The position numbers and the translations under genes were made by a program. 10,648 bases of DNA from JAKBCQ01 sp021807585 (GTDB lineage: Bacteria; Planctomycetota; Planctomycetia; Isosphaerales; Isosphaeraceae): positions 1-10,648 of the forward strand of contig DAHWFG010000481.1 in NCBI GenBank assembly GCA_027325115.1, given 5' to 3'. The notes beneath the pieces are model-generated. The model made no database searches. It was not told the DNA's origin and saw nothing but the letters and a program-made list of their open reading frames with translations. Positions 1 to 6,835 of the stretch are shown here, piece after piece. Within the stretch, counting starts at the first letter, position 1. Each line of letters opens with the position of its first letter.

Positions 1-216
1 CGCCATCGAACGCAGAATCCCCAAATTCGAATTCGCCTTCACCGAATAACAAACAAGCGGATCAACCTCGGCGAACGCGCGCTCGAGCGCGCCCAAATTC
101 CCCGCGATCGCGGTCTCGCTGTAAACATAAAGCGGCGTCCCGTACCGATCCGCCAGATCGGCCACCGAAACGTCCTCGCAATATAAACGACCGTCTCGAT
201 AATGAAAGTAATTCAT
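1..216 (-). CDS. lysA: Diaminopimelate decarboxylase, N-terminal part (runs off the left edge)
   Basis: The first 72 codons of a minus-strand gene starting at ATG 216-214. The protein would decarboxylate meso-diaminopimelate to L-lysine with pyridoxal phosphate, the last step of lysine synthesis. What is visible is the start of the alanine-racemase-type TIM barrel: YGTPLYVYS at residues 26-33, then CYSVKANSN at 56-64. K60 is the lysine expected to form the Schiff base with PLP. These two blocks are typical of LysA and related group IV decarboxylases. Carboxynorspermidine or ornithine decarboxylase-like members are less likely, because the YGTPLYVY opening is characteristic of LysA. The start is preceded by a weak GGATGA. 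It begins 26 bp after argH on the same strand, so the two are probably cotranscribed. The substrate-binding C-terminal half is outside the window. Confidence 0.9.
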   Translation of the reverse strand, partial: MNYFHYRDGRLYCEDVSVADLADRYGTPLYVYSETAIAGNLGALERAFAEVDPLVCYSVKANSNLGILRSMA

Positions 217-242
217 GCGTTCATCCGTATCAAATAATAAAG

Positions 243-1694
243 TTACGATACCTTATTGGTATTGGGATCTTTATGAGAAACGACGCCGAGCCGCGTGCTC
301 CAATAGCGCAAACGGCGATCGACCTCGGCGGGCGCGGTCGACCCCTCCGAGCGGAACGCGGCGATCGCGCTCGCCGCGCCGAGCTTACTTTTGATCGAAC
401 CGTCGAGACCCGGGTGCGCCGCGCCGAATTCGGAGTCGTCGAGATCGACCAATCGAACCCCGCGACGCTCGCACGCCGCGACAAGCTTGCCGACGACCTC
501 GTGCGCCGCGCGCTGCGGAATCCCCCGCTCAATCAAAGCTTCCATCAATGTTGTTGCGTCAAGATAACCTTCATCCAGACGTGACGCGATGATTTCTCGA
601 TTGAGCCGCGCGCCGCGAACCAAAACCGCGGCGAGCTCCAAACACGATTCGACCGTGTCGAACGCGTCGAACACGGGCGCCTTGTCCTCCTGAAGGTCGC
701 GGTTGTAGGCGAGCGGCAATCCTTTAATCAAAACAAGAAGTGTTGAAAGCGCCCCCACAACCCGCGCCGAGCGGCCTCGAATCAGCTCGAGAACGTCGGG
801 ATTCTTCTTTTGCGGCATGATGCTGCTGCCGGTGCAAAGCGCGTCCGGGAGCTTCAAAAAGCCGAACTCTTTGGTGCTCCAGATCACCCATTCCTCGGCC
901 CAGCCCGCCAAATGCTCGGCGATCATCGTCAGCACGAACACCGATTCGACCGCGAAATCACGATCCGACGACGAATCGAGGCTGTTCGCCGAGACCGAGT
1001 CGAAACCTAGCAGACGAGCCGAAATCGATCGATCGATCGGTAAAGTCGTTCCCGCGAGCGCCGCCGAACCAAGCGGCGAAACGTTCACCCGCTTGCGGCA
1101 ATCACCCGCGCGATCGCAATCGCGGTCGAACTTCTCGACATAAGCCAAAAAATAGTGCGAAGCGAGGATCGGTTGGGCGCGCTGAAGGTGCGTGTAACCG
1201 GGAAGGATCACGTCGCGATGACCGATCGCCGCCTCGACAAAAGCCGCTTGCAGATCGACGAGCCGAGCATGAATCCGATCGATCCCGTCCCGAATCCACA
1301 TCCGTAGATCCGTGGAAACCTGATCGTTGCGGCTCCTCGCGGTGTGAAGCTTGCGGCCGACATCACCAAGCCGATCAATCAACGCCGATTCGACATGCAT
1401 ATGGATATCTTCACGCGAGATGTCGAAGACGAACGTCCCGTTTTCGATCTCCGCCTGAATTTCCGTCAATCCCCGCACAATCCGCTCGCACTCGTCGGTC
1501 GTCAGCAAGGCGACCTCGGCGAGCATCCGCGCGTGCGCGATCGACCCCCGAATGTCGTGCTCGAACAGCCGCCGATCGAGCGTGATCGACTCGGTAAATC
1601 GTTCGACGCGACGGTCGGTGTGAGTCTCGAACCGACCTCCCCACGGCTTCTCGGCCAATCCGTCAATCTCCTCGCTGGTGCTTAACTTGCGCAT
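243..1694 (-). CDS. argH: Argininosuccinate lyase
   Basis: Cytosolic homotetrameric enzyme of the fumarase/aspartase superfamily; it splits argininosuccinate into arginine and fumarate, the last step of arginine synthesis. Seen here (483-aa reading): WGGRF at residues 18-22, HTARSRNDQV at 117-126, GYTHLQRAQP at 166-175 with the conserved active-site H169, and the superfamily signature GSSIMPQKKN at 289-298 carrying the catalytic-loop serine. The C-terminal lyase domain follows. Length is normal for the family. The ATG at 1694-1692 has no Shine-Dalgarno. An in-frame TTG at 1658-1656 (codon 13) has GAGGAG 9 nt upstream and would start the protein just before AEKPWGGRF, where relatives usually begin. 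The true product may therefore be 471 aa; coordinates here give the longer reading. lysA follows in the same direction. A short polar tail ends the protein. Confidence 0.96.
   Translation of the reverse strand: MRKLSTSEEIDGLAEKPWGGRFETHTDRRVERFTESITLDRRLFEHDIRGSIAHARMLAEVALLTTDECERIVRGLTEIQAEIENGTFVFDISREDIHMHVESALIDRLGDVGRKLHTARSRNDQVSTDLRMWIRDGIDRIHARLVDLQAAFVEAAIGHRDVILPGYTHLQRAQPILASHYFLAYVEKFDRDCDRAGDCRKRVNVSPLGSAALAGTTLPIDRSISARLLGFDSVSANSLDSSSDRDFAVESVFVLTMIAEHLAGWAEEWVIWSTKEFGFLKLPDALCTGSSIMPQKKNPDVLELIRGRSARVVGALSTLLVLIKGLPLAYNRDLQEDKAPVFDAFDTVESCLELAAVLVRGARLNREIIASRLDEGYLDATTLMEALIERGIPQRAAHEVVGKLVAACERRGVRLVDLDDSEFGAAHPGLDGSIKSKLGAASAIAAFRSEGSTAPAEVDRRLRYWSTRLGVVSHKDPNTNKVS
1662..1673 (-). 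promoter_or_regulatory. Possible ribosome binding site for an internal TTG start of argH
   Basis: On the minus strand GAGGAG is followed by ATTGACGGA and then TTG (1658-1656). It lies inside the longer argH reading. The 9-nt spacing is good and the resulting N-terminus matches the usual ArgH start, whereas the upstream ATG has no such site. The coordinates bracket the motif. Confidence 0.5.
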
Positions 1695-1965
1695 AAATAC
1701 GGCAATTACTGATTAATATTAGGCACGCGGCGACGTCTTAGTCAATCATCCCGCCACGAATCTTACCCAAGGACACGCGATTGGCGCGATTACGCAAAAG
1801 CGGGGCGATCGATCGACGCCCTGACGCCGTTGATTCGCATTGAGACTCGACACGATCGTCGCATCTTGAGTTCGATCGATCCGCTTCGACCGATCTGTTC
1901 GGAATTGGTGAAATCTGCTAGGAAGGCCGATGCAGTCTGATTGAAGATTGATCGAGGTCGATCCC
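1695..1965. other. Divergent intergenic region between argH and the GT39-like gene
   Basis: About 270 bp separating two divergent genes. It holds the argH promoter at its left end and the Shine-Dalgarno of the membrane protein at its right end. The middle contains several CGATCG runs (for example near 1807-1817 and 1873-1880) but no reading frame or RNA gene I can support. I could not pick out a convincing plus-strand promoter. Confidence 0.5.
1716..1745 (-). promoter_or_regulatory. Predicted sigma70-type promoter of argH-lysA
   Basis: On the minus strand TTGACT (1745-1740) is followed after 18 bp by TAATAT (1721-1716). Both hexamers are close to the -35 and -10 consensus. Transcription would begin near 1709. 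That leaves only about 15 nt before the ATG at 1694 but about 50 nt before the alternative TTG start at 1658, which favours the latter. Confidence 0.55.
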
Positions 1966-1975
1966 AGGGAGGGGG
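1966..1975 (+). promoter_or_regulatory. Strong ribosome binding site that fixes the start of the membrane protein
   Basis: AGGGAGGGGG, with core GGAGG 7 nt before ATG 1980. The in-frame TTG at 1941 has only a distant GGAAGG, so this site decides the start. Confidence 0.7.
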
Positions 1976-1979
1976 TCGG

Positions 1980-3890
1980 ATGCGATTCCATGAAACTTCG
2001 GCGCGACCAAGAAGGCGGATGAGGCGGTTCCACGCCTCCGAGGATTCCCCTTCGGTCTTGGATCCGCCGCGGTTGAAGCCGCTGGTGCGCTCGGCGCCGC
2101 GATCGGCGATGTTCTTGCCGCTCGCTCTGCTTGTCGCGCTCCTGCCGGGTTTATACGCGCTCGGACAAAGCTGGGATCTCGACCCGCCGGGCCCGTGGTG
2201 GGGTTTGCGCGCCCTCGCGGTGATCGAGGGGCGAACGCTCGATCAAGTTCCACTCGTCGACGAAATCGGCCTCCCGGCCGAGGCGTGGGCGTACAAAACC
2301 GTCGCGCTCCAGCCGCCGCTTTATGCGTGGCTTGAAGCCGCGGGGTTGTCGTTAAGCCCGCGCCGCGACCCGATCTGGACGGTCTTGCCCAGCTATCTCG
2401 CGGGCGCCGCCGCGGTCCTTCTCGTGTATCTCCACGCGCGGAGCCGCAGAACCGCGGGAACGGCGCTCCTCGCCGCGATCTTGGTCGGCCTCAATCACAC
2501 CGTCATCGGTCAAATGCGCCTCGCCTCGCCCACGACTCTCGGCCTCGCGTCGCTGACCGCTTATTTATTATGCTATTTTTATTATTTTCAATATGAAACC
2601 CGCTCCGAAACGACCCCGGCGATCGCGGGGGGGATCTGCCTGGCGATCGCCGCGGCGAGCGTCGGCCCGATTGCGGCGTTCGTCGTCCCCGTCGTCGGTT
2701 TGCACGCCGTCATCTGGAACGCCAACGCCGTTCCTTGCGAACGACGCCGCGGCGGGCTCCTTTCCTTCCGGCGAAGTTATCCAAATCTCAATTATGTTTT
2801 AATATCTTCAATTCTTGGTTTGGTTGCGACGGCGCCGTGGTATATTCTGATGTTTCGCACACACGGGTCGGAATTCATCGAGGCGTTGCTGGCGCCCGCG
2901 GATTCTCAGAGCGTTCCGGGCGAGCGCGGTCCCGGGATCGTGCTTCGGCTGCTCGAGCTCGCTCCCGCGATTGTTCCGCTCGGTTTCCTGGGAGCGTGGC
3001 GGGTCGTTTCCAAAATCCTCACCGATTTCACCGAGGACGCCGAAACCTCGGCGGGGTTGTTCTGGCTCGTTTGGCTTTTGATCGCGTGCCTGATCCCGGC
3101 GGTTCTGCCGACGGCGCCGCGATCGTTGATCGATTCTTTTATTTTGATTCCTTTGGGTTTATTATCCGCCTCGGCGATCGCCGATCTCGCGGCGCGCAAC
3201 CTTCCCGTCCGAGGCCTGATGATCGTCGCTCCCGCCACCGCGGCGGCGATCGCTTGGTCGACGAGCCTCGACCTGCGCAACGGCATTTATGATTTAATCG
3301 CGGGTCGCGCCGATTACGCGACGGCGCTCGGCTTGCATTTAGCTTTGGATGTGTTGATCGCGTCGGCGTTCCTGGCGAGCAAGCTCGGTCGCTGGGCTCG
3401 GCGACGTGACGCCAGAAGACGCTTGATCCTCGCGTGCTTTTTGATCGCGGTGATCGGCGGCGTGATCGGCAAGGGATTGCACGAGGCGCACTTCCGCCAC
3501 CGGGAAACGCGCGACCTGCTCGATTTAAGGCGCATCGTCCTCCGCCGCCGGCAGACCGAACCGTTCACCCTGGTCGCGGTCGTCGGACCGTCGAAACCCC
3601 TCAATTCGTTCCACAACCGATCGGTTCCTTCGAGCTTCGCCCCCGGCGGCAGGCTCCGGTTCATCCTCCGAGCCACCCTCCCAAAATTGCGCCAGATCGA
3701 TCTTACATCAATTGATCAACTGCTTAAACTTCCTCCCGGAAAACGTTTGATTATTTTGCTCGGCGCCGATCAAAGGCTTTCGTACCCGATGCAATCTCGG
3801 CTCAATCTCGAGGCGATCCATCCCGGAATCTCGGGAATCCTCGAGGCCTTCGCCACGACCGAGGAACCTCGAAAAACGATCGATCATTGA
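1980..3890 (+). CDS. ArnT/PMT-like GT-C membrane glycosyltransferase (GT39 family, divergent)
   Basis: A 636-residue multi-pass inner-membrane protein. After a basic, cytosol-like N-terminus (1-43) there are about 12-13 hydrophobic segments (first near 44-62, last near 480-497), then a soluble C-terminal domain of about 135 residues. GT-C features seen: a large first outer loop (about 63-133) starting with WDLDPP and ending in QPPLYAWL at 111-118, the counterpart of the KPPL-W motif of ArnT relatives, and APWYILMF at 285-292 followed by a short loop, also typical. Such enzymes move a sugar from a polyprenyl-phosphate donor to a lipid or protein outside the membrane. Here donor and acceptor are unknown. 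The canonical acidic DE pair of the first loop is not obvious, so activity is uncertain. The ATG at 1980 was chosen because of its Shine-Dalgarno; TTG 1941 would add 13 residues. It stands alone, divergent from argH. Confidence 0.75.
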   Translation: MRFHETSARPRRRMRRFHASEDSPSVLDPPRLKPLVRSAPRSAMFLPLALLVALLPGLYALGQSWDLDPPGPWWGLRALAVIEGRTLDQVPLVDEIGLPAEAWAYKTVALQPPLYAWLEAAGLSLSPRRDPIWTVLPSYLAGAAAVLLVYLHARSRRTAGTALLAAILVGLNHTVIGQMRLASPTTLGLASLTAYLLCYFYYFQYETRSETTPAIAGGICLAIAAASVGPIAAFVVPVVGLHAVIWNANAVPCERRRGGLLSFRRSYPNLNYVLISSILGLVATAPWYILMFRTHGSEFIEALLAPADSQSVPGERGPGIVLRLLELAPAIVPLGFLGAWRVVSKILTDFTEDAETSAGLFWLVWLLIACLIPAVLPTAPRSLIDSFILIPLGLLSASAIADLAARNLPVRGLMIVAPATAAAIAWSTSLDLRNGIYDLIAGRADYATALGLHLALDVLIASAFLASKLGRWARRRDARRRLILACFLIAVIGGVIGKGLHEAHFRHRETRDLLDLRRIVLRRRQTEPFTLVAVVGPSKPLNSFHNRSVPSSFAPGGRLRFILRATLPKLRQIDLTSIDQLLKLPPGKRLIILLGADQRLSYPMQSRLNLEAIHPGISGILEAFATTEEPRKTIDH

Positions 3891-4119
3891 ACATCTTATT
3901 AATAACAAAAAAGTCTTGCATTTTGATTATTAAAAATTAATAGCATGATGTTTTGCATGTATAAAGCATGCGATCGGTCGCGATCGATCCGGCGATCTCC
4001 GAGGCGGCTCTTTCGCTCTTGGTTTCGTTCTTATAATTTCGTTGAGACGGTTCGAGCGTCGAATCGTCGCGGCGATCTTGGGATGATCGCACACCGACGC
4101 CACTGAAAGGGACGACTTT
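3891..4119. other. AT-rich intergenic region upstream of the thioredoxin-like gene
   Basis: 229 bp with no supported gene. The left third is strongly AT-rich, with the palindrome TTATTAATAA (3896-3905) and the inverted repeat ATTAA-AAA-TTAAT. It is followed by three GCATG pentamers at 3943, 3955 and 3966; the last two form the inverted repeat GCATG-TATAAAG-CATGC. The right half returns to GATCG-rich DNA. It probably holds the promoter of the downstream gene; no clear -35/-10 pair stands out and no rho-independent terminator is visible. Confidence 0.45.
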
Positions 4120-4680
4120 ATGAATTGGATGAGCGTATTCGCTCAGGCCGAGTGTTATGACAAATTCCTCGATCGATTCGCCAACACGTTTCAGCGCGAT
4201 CGCTGGGATTCGATGCACGCGCGGATTCGGCTCGCCGAGGATCAGCTCGCCTTGCTCAAAAGCTTTCAGCGAAGAATGCCCGTCATCTGCCTGGCGGGAA
4301 CGTGGTGCGGCGATTGCGTGAATCAATGCCCGATCTTCGATCACTTCGCCAGGGCCTCATCGGCGATCGAATTACGCTTCCTCGATCGCGATGCCGTCGC
4401 CGAAGTTCGCGATATGCTCTCCATGAACGGCGGGCATCGCGTCCCCGTGCTCGTCTTTTTGAGCGAGGACGGCCGCGAGGTCTTCCGCTACGGCGAGCGA
4501 ACCCTCTCCACCTACCGACGCCTCGCTCAACGCGAATTCGGAGCGTCGTGTCCCACCGGCATCGTCCCCCCCGCCGATAACGAAACCGCGGCCGTCGTTT
4601 CCGAATGGCTCGCCGAATTCGAACGCGCTCAACTCATCCTCAGACTCTCCCCCCGCCTTCGTTCCATGCACAACGATTGA
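4120..4680 (+). CDS. Thioredoxin-fold protein (Thioredoxin_9-like)
   Basis: A 186-residue cytosolic protein with no signal peptide. It opens MNW and has a helical N-terminal segment (1-50), as in the Thioredoxin_9 family. A thioredoxin fold follows: beta strand PVICLAG at 54-60, active site WCGDC at 62-66 (C63 and C66), and the cis-proline region RVPVLVF at 107-113 (P109). The WCGDC pair suggests a thiol-disulfide reductase or a redox sensor; the partner is unknown. A third cysteine, C70, gives CxxCxxxC, and C144 lies in the C-terminal extension. The middle segment IELRFLDRD (83-91) also matches this family. ATG 4120 is preceded by AAGGG with 8-nt spacing. The gene is monocistronic and converges on the LarA-like gene. 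Fold assignment is firm, physiological role is not. Confidence 0.85.
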   Translation: MNWMSVFAQAECYDKFLDRFANTFQRDRWDSMHARIRLAEDQLALLKSFQRRMPVICLAGTWCGDCVNQCPIFDHFARASSAIELRFLDRDAVAEVRDMLSMNGGHRVPVLVFLSEDGREVFRYGERTLSTYRRLAQREFGASCPTGIVPPADNETAAVVSEWLAEFERAQLILRLSPRLRSMHND

Positions 4681-4806
4681 TCCTCCTTCAATTCCCCCCC
4701 CAATTGAACTTCTAATTGCTATTTACTGATGCAATCGTGATCGGTTGAAACCGTGATCGTTCGACCCGATTGAAACCACTCGCTCGACTGCGCATCATCA
4801 CCGCGC
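4681..4806. other. Convergent intergenic region with a short hairpin and direct repeats
   Basis: Between the converging stop codons of the thioredoxin-like and LarA-like genes. It contains CGGTT-GA-AACCG (4742-4753), a short inverted repeat. TTGAAACC occurs twice, 25 bp apart (4745 and 4770), and CGTGATCG twice, 16 bp apart. There is no T-tract next to the hairpin, so a bidirectional terminator is only a possibility. Confidence 0.3.
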
Positions 4807-6162
4807 TTAGGCGTCGCGCTCGGGATGATACGAAAGCCCCCCCTGAGGGAAGACGCGAACCGATGGAGCGGATTCGCGGCCGATCTTCTTGGAGATATCG
4901 GCCCAAAGCCGCGTCTGTTCGCCGTAAAGCCGAATCGGCCCCAACCTCGACCCGAATCGAGCGTGCAAAGTCGGCGCGTAAACATAAACCGACCTGTTGA
5001 CGACAAGCTCGCGCGCCCACCGCAGCAGGAACGTCCCGGGTCGGCCCAGCGCCGCCGCGGCGCGCTCCGCCACAACAAGCCCCTTTCGTGTGACCGCGCC
5101 TCCCAAAGACCCCGTCACCGCGATTAATCGCATCGCCGCGACCGGGAACGATCGATCGAGCTCCACAGGATCGGTCCAAAAGAAACCGACCAAAATCCCG
5201 CCGGGCTTCCCCGCGGCTCGATGCTGCAATAGCACCTTAAAGCTCTGCATCGGATCGCCCGGCCAGGGATTGTTGCCCGCGATTATGATATCCACAGGCT
5301 TGGTGAATGGAGCGGCGAAACGACGTCGCGCCTCGGTCGTCAGTTCCTCGAGCACGAGATCGGGTCGACCCGCCAAAACGCGAAAAACCTCGCCCGGAGG
5401 GCCGAGAAGATGACTGATCGACACGCATTCTCCGGGCAAAAGCGCCGCGGCCTCGCGAATCGCCTTGCGCATCGGGTTTTTGGCGGGATCGCCTCCAAGC
5501 AGCCGAGCCGCGTCGTCGCTCGTCCCGCCGAGCCCGCTCCGATGCAGCGCCCCGAGCGTGCTTCGATGGCTCGTTCCAGGAAAAATCAGCTTATATCCCC
5601 CGCCGAATCCCGCCTGTAAATGCGGCAGCACCGATCCGATCAAAATCTTCACATCCGCTTTGGCGACGGGACGAAACACACGCACCGGGACGCCGCTTGC
5701 GGTCGTTCCCAAATCCTCATATTGCGAGAGATCGTCGACGGGAGGGCTGAGACAGCGGTAATTGTCGACGATCGCGTCTCCCACGCGTTTCCGCATCGAA
5801 GCGTCGTCGACGGCGTGATGCCGACCAACGCCTACATTGATTGTAATATTTTCACGTGTGATACCCAAGGCGTGAATGCGTTTGAGGAGGATCGGCAGCG
5901 CCTCGCCGACGGGAGTCCAGCGCGACGGATCGTCGACGACGATCGCGACGGTCGATTGCGGCTTAAGGAGTTGCTCGATCGGGTCGATACCGAGGGGATG
6001 ATCGAGGGCGTGCGCGAGCGCCGCGGGATAATTGTCGATCGTTCCCGATCGATCGGGCCAAAAAAGATCGACATCGGTCCAGGAATCGGGGAGTTCGAGC
6101 TCTAACGAGCCTTCGGCGCCCCAGGGGATTGTCGTCGCGTTTCGTTCGCTGATCGTCGTCAT
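4807..6162 (-). CDS. LarA/DUF2088-family nickel-pincer racemase or epimerase-like protein
   Basis: 451 residues; homologous to lactate racemase LarA, which uses a covalently bound nickel-pincer nucleotide to move a hydride at an alpha-hydroxyacid carbon. By eye it aligns with Lactobacillus plantarum LarA at a constant offset of about 7: R81 in DDPSRWTP (LarA R75), H115 in GRHH (H108), H181 in LPHLQAGFGGG (H174), K191 in GGGYKLIFPG (K184, the cofactor attachment lysine) and H207 in ALHRS (H200). With all of these kept it is probably an active NPN enzyme. Many relatives act on other hydroxyacids or sugar acids, so lactate as substrate is not proven. No larB, larC or larE cofactor-synthesis genes are in the window. 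I start at ATG 6162, where the family N-terminus begins and downstream of a predicted promoter. The frame stays open to 6351, but that stretch has low-complexity, non-family sequence. No close Shine-Dalgarno. Confidence 0.85.
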   Translation of the reverse strand: MTTISERNATTIPWGAEGSLELELPDSWTDVDLFWPDRSGTIDNYPAALAHALDHPLGIDPIEQLLKPQSTVAIVVDDPSRWTPVGEALPILLKRIHALGITRENITINVGVGRHHAVDDASMRKRVGDAIVDNYRCLSPPVDDLSQYEDLGTTASGVPVRVFRPVAKADVKILIGSVLPHLQAGFGGGYKLIFPGTSHRSTLGALHRSGLGGTSDDAARLLGGDPAKNPMRKAIREAAALLPGECVSISHLLGPPGEVFRVLAGRPDLVLEELTTEARRRFAAPFTKPVDIIIAGNNPWPGDPMQSFKVLLQHRAAGKPGGILVGFFWTDPVELDRSFPVAAMRLIAVTGSLGGAVTRKGLVVAERAAAALGRPGTFLLRWARELVVNRSVYVYAPTLHARFGSRLGPIRLYGEQTRLWADISKKIGRESAPSVRVFPQGGLSYHPERDA

Positions 6163-6224
6163 GATGGGACGCGCGGAACGCCCTCCGTGAATCGAATGAG
6201 GAACTCCATCTCGCCGCGCGGGGG

Positions 6225-6253
6225 ATTGTAACAAAAACGAGCGGGTTTCGTCA
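6225..6253 (-). promoter_or_regulatory. Predicted extended -10 promoter of the LarA-like gene
   Basis: On the minus strand TGACGA (6253-6248) is followed after 17 bp by TACAAT (6230-6225), which is preceded by TGT, giving an extended -10 (TGTTACAAT). Transcription would start near 6218, leaving a leader of roughly 55 nt before ATG 6162. This argues against the longer reading frame that begins upstream of the promoter. Confidence 0.45.
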
Positions 6254-6294
6254 GCGTGAGTTGGAGAATCGCTGCGCGGCGTTTGGTTTGTCAA

Positions 6295-6313
6295 ATTGAT
6301 CTTTTGATACAAT
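6295..6313. promoter_or_regulatory. Imperfect inverted repeat, possible operator in the divergent region
   Basis: ATTGATC-TTTT-GATACAAT, two 7-bp half sites with a single bulged A, in the AT-rich part of the gap between the LarA-like gene and the two-gene cassette. Its right arm contains TACAAT, which could act as a -10 for the plus-strand cassette, but no well-spaced -35 is visible (TTGTCA lies only 14 bp upstream). Confidence 0.25.
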
Positions 6314-6382
6314 TTCGATTCGAGCACGCTCGATGTTCCGATTGATATCAAAGCCTTCTCTTTCAGTGTGGGATTGTTTACG

Positions 6383-6835
6383 ATGAGTGAAGGATTTCTC
6401 GGGGATTCGATTCACCCTGTTCTTACTGACCGTAGAGGATTGTCCTATCAGTTCACTGAGAAGCATCACAAGCCGGGAAAATCGAACGACGCTCAATGGT
6501 TAGACGGATTAAGTAGAGAAGACGAATTCCAAGTCTTTAACAGGGCGGATGAAAAAGACATATCCAATGATAAGGGGGATTTATTCGGTATGCGTCTCGA
6601 TACAAACGGAACCTTTTTGATTCTGGGATCTCGCAAAGAAATAATCGCCAAGTTTCCGTTCGCGCGAGAGGGACAAACCCGGCACGGTTACCCGCTGTGG
6701 CCGATCGCGAAGGTGAATTTCGAGACGAATGAACGCAAAGTTCCTATTACAAAAGAGGTTCTGATGAAAATGAAAGAAGCGGGTTGGATAACTGATAGAG
6801 ATAGGAAACGTCTTTCTAAAGGCTCAGATAGATGA
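6383..6835 (+). CDS. Unrecognised 150-residue protein, coupled to the beta-propeller gene
   Basis: I do not recognise this protein. It is hydrophilic, has no signal peptide, membrane segment or cysteine, and is rich in charged residues. Three parts can be seen: a polar N-terminal half (1-65); a compact centre with FGMRLDTNGTFLIL (about 68-81) and KEIIAKFPFAREG leading into RHGYPLWPIAKV (about 100-111), the most motif-like stretch; and a basic C-terminal helix, KEVLMKMKEAGW followed by ITDRDRKRLSKG, which might bind nucleic acid or protein. The start is ATG 6383; an in-frame GTG at 6368 would add five residues, and neither has a good Shine-Dalgarno. The stop codon overlaps the next start by ATGA, so the two products are probably made together. 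The cassette is visibly AT-richer than its neighbours. Confidence 0.7.
   Translation: MSEGFLGDSIHPVLTDRRGLSYQFTEKHHKPGKSNDAQWLDGLSREDEFQVFNRADEKDISNDKGDLFGMRLDTNGTFLILGSRKEIIAKFPFAREGQTRHGYPLWPIAKVNFETNERKVPITKEVLMKMKEAGWITDRDRKRLSKGSDR

Noticed and set aside
273..584. Plus-strand open frames antisense to argH (also 810-1143 and 1344-1685)
   Set aside because: They are mirror frames of a well-supported gene in GC-rich, GATCG-rich DNA; the proteins are arginine-rich and low in complexity with no family likeness.
2735..3292. 185-codon open frame in another frame of the GT39-like gene
   Set aside because: It lies wholly inside a better-supported gene, is rich in R, S and G and has no hydrophobic pattern or start signal.
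4745..4777. CRISPR-like repeated TTGAAACC
   Set aside because: Only two copies of 8 bp; no array, no spacers of regular length and no cas genes.
5620..6105. 161-codon plus-strand frame antisense to the LarA-like gene
   Set aside because: The minus-strand frame carries the aligned catalytic residues; the antisense product has no recognisable motif.
6163..6351. 63-codon N-terminal extension of the LarA-like protein
   Set aside because: The extension is non-family, low-complexity sequence and would require translation from upstream of the predicted promoter.
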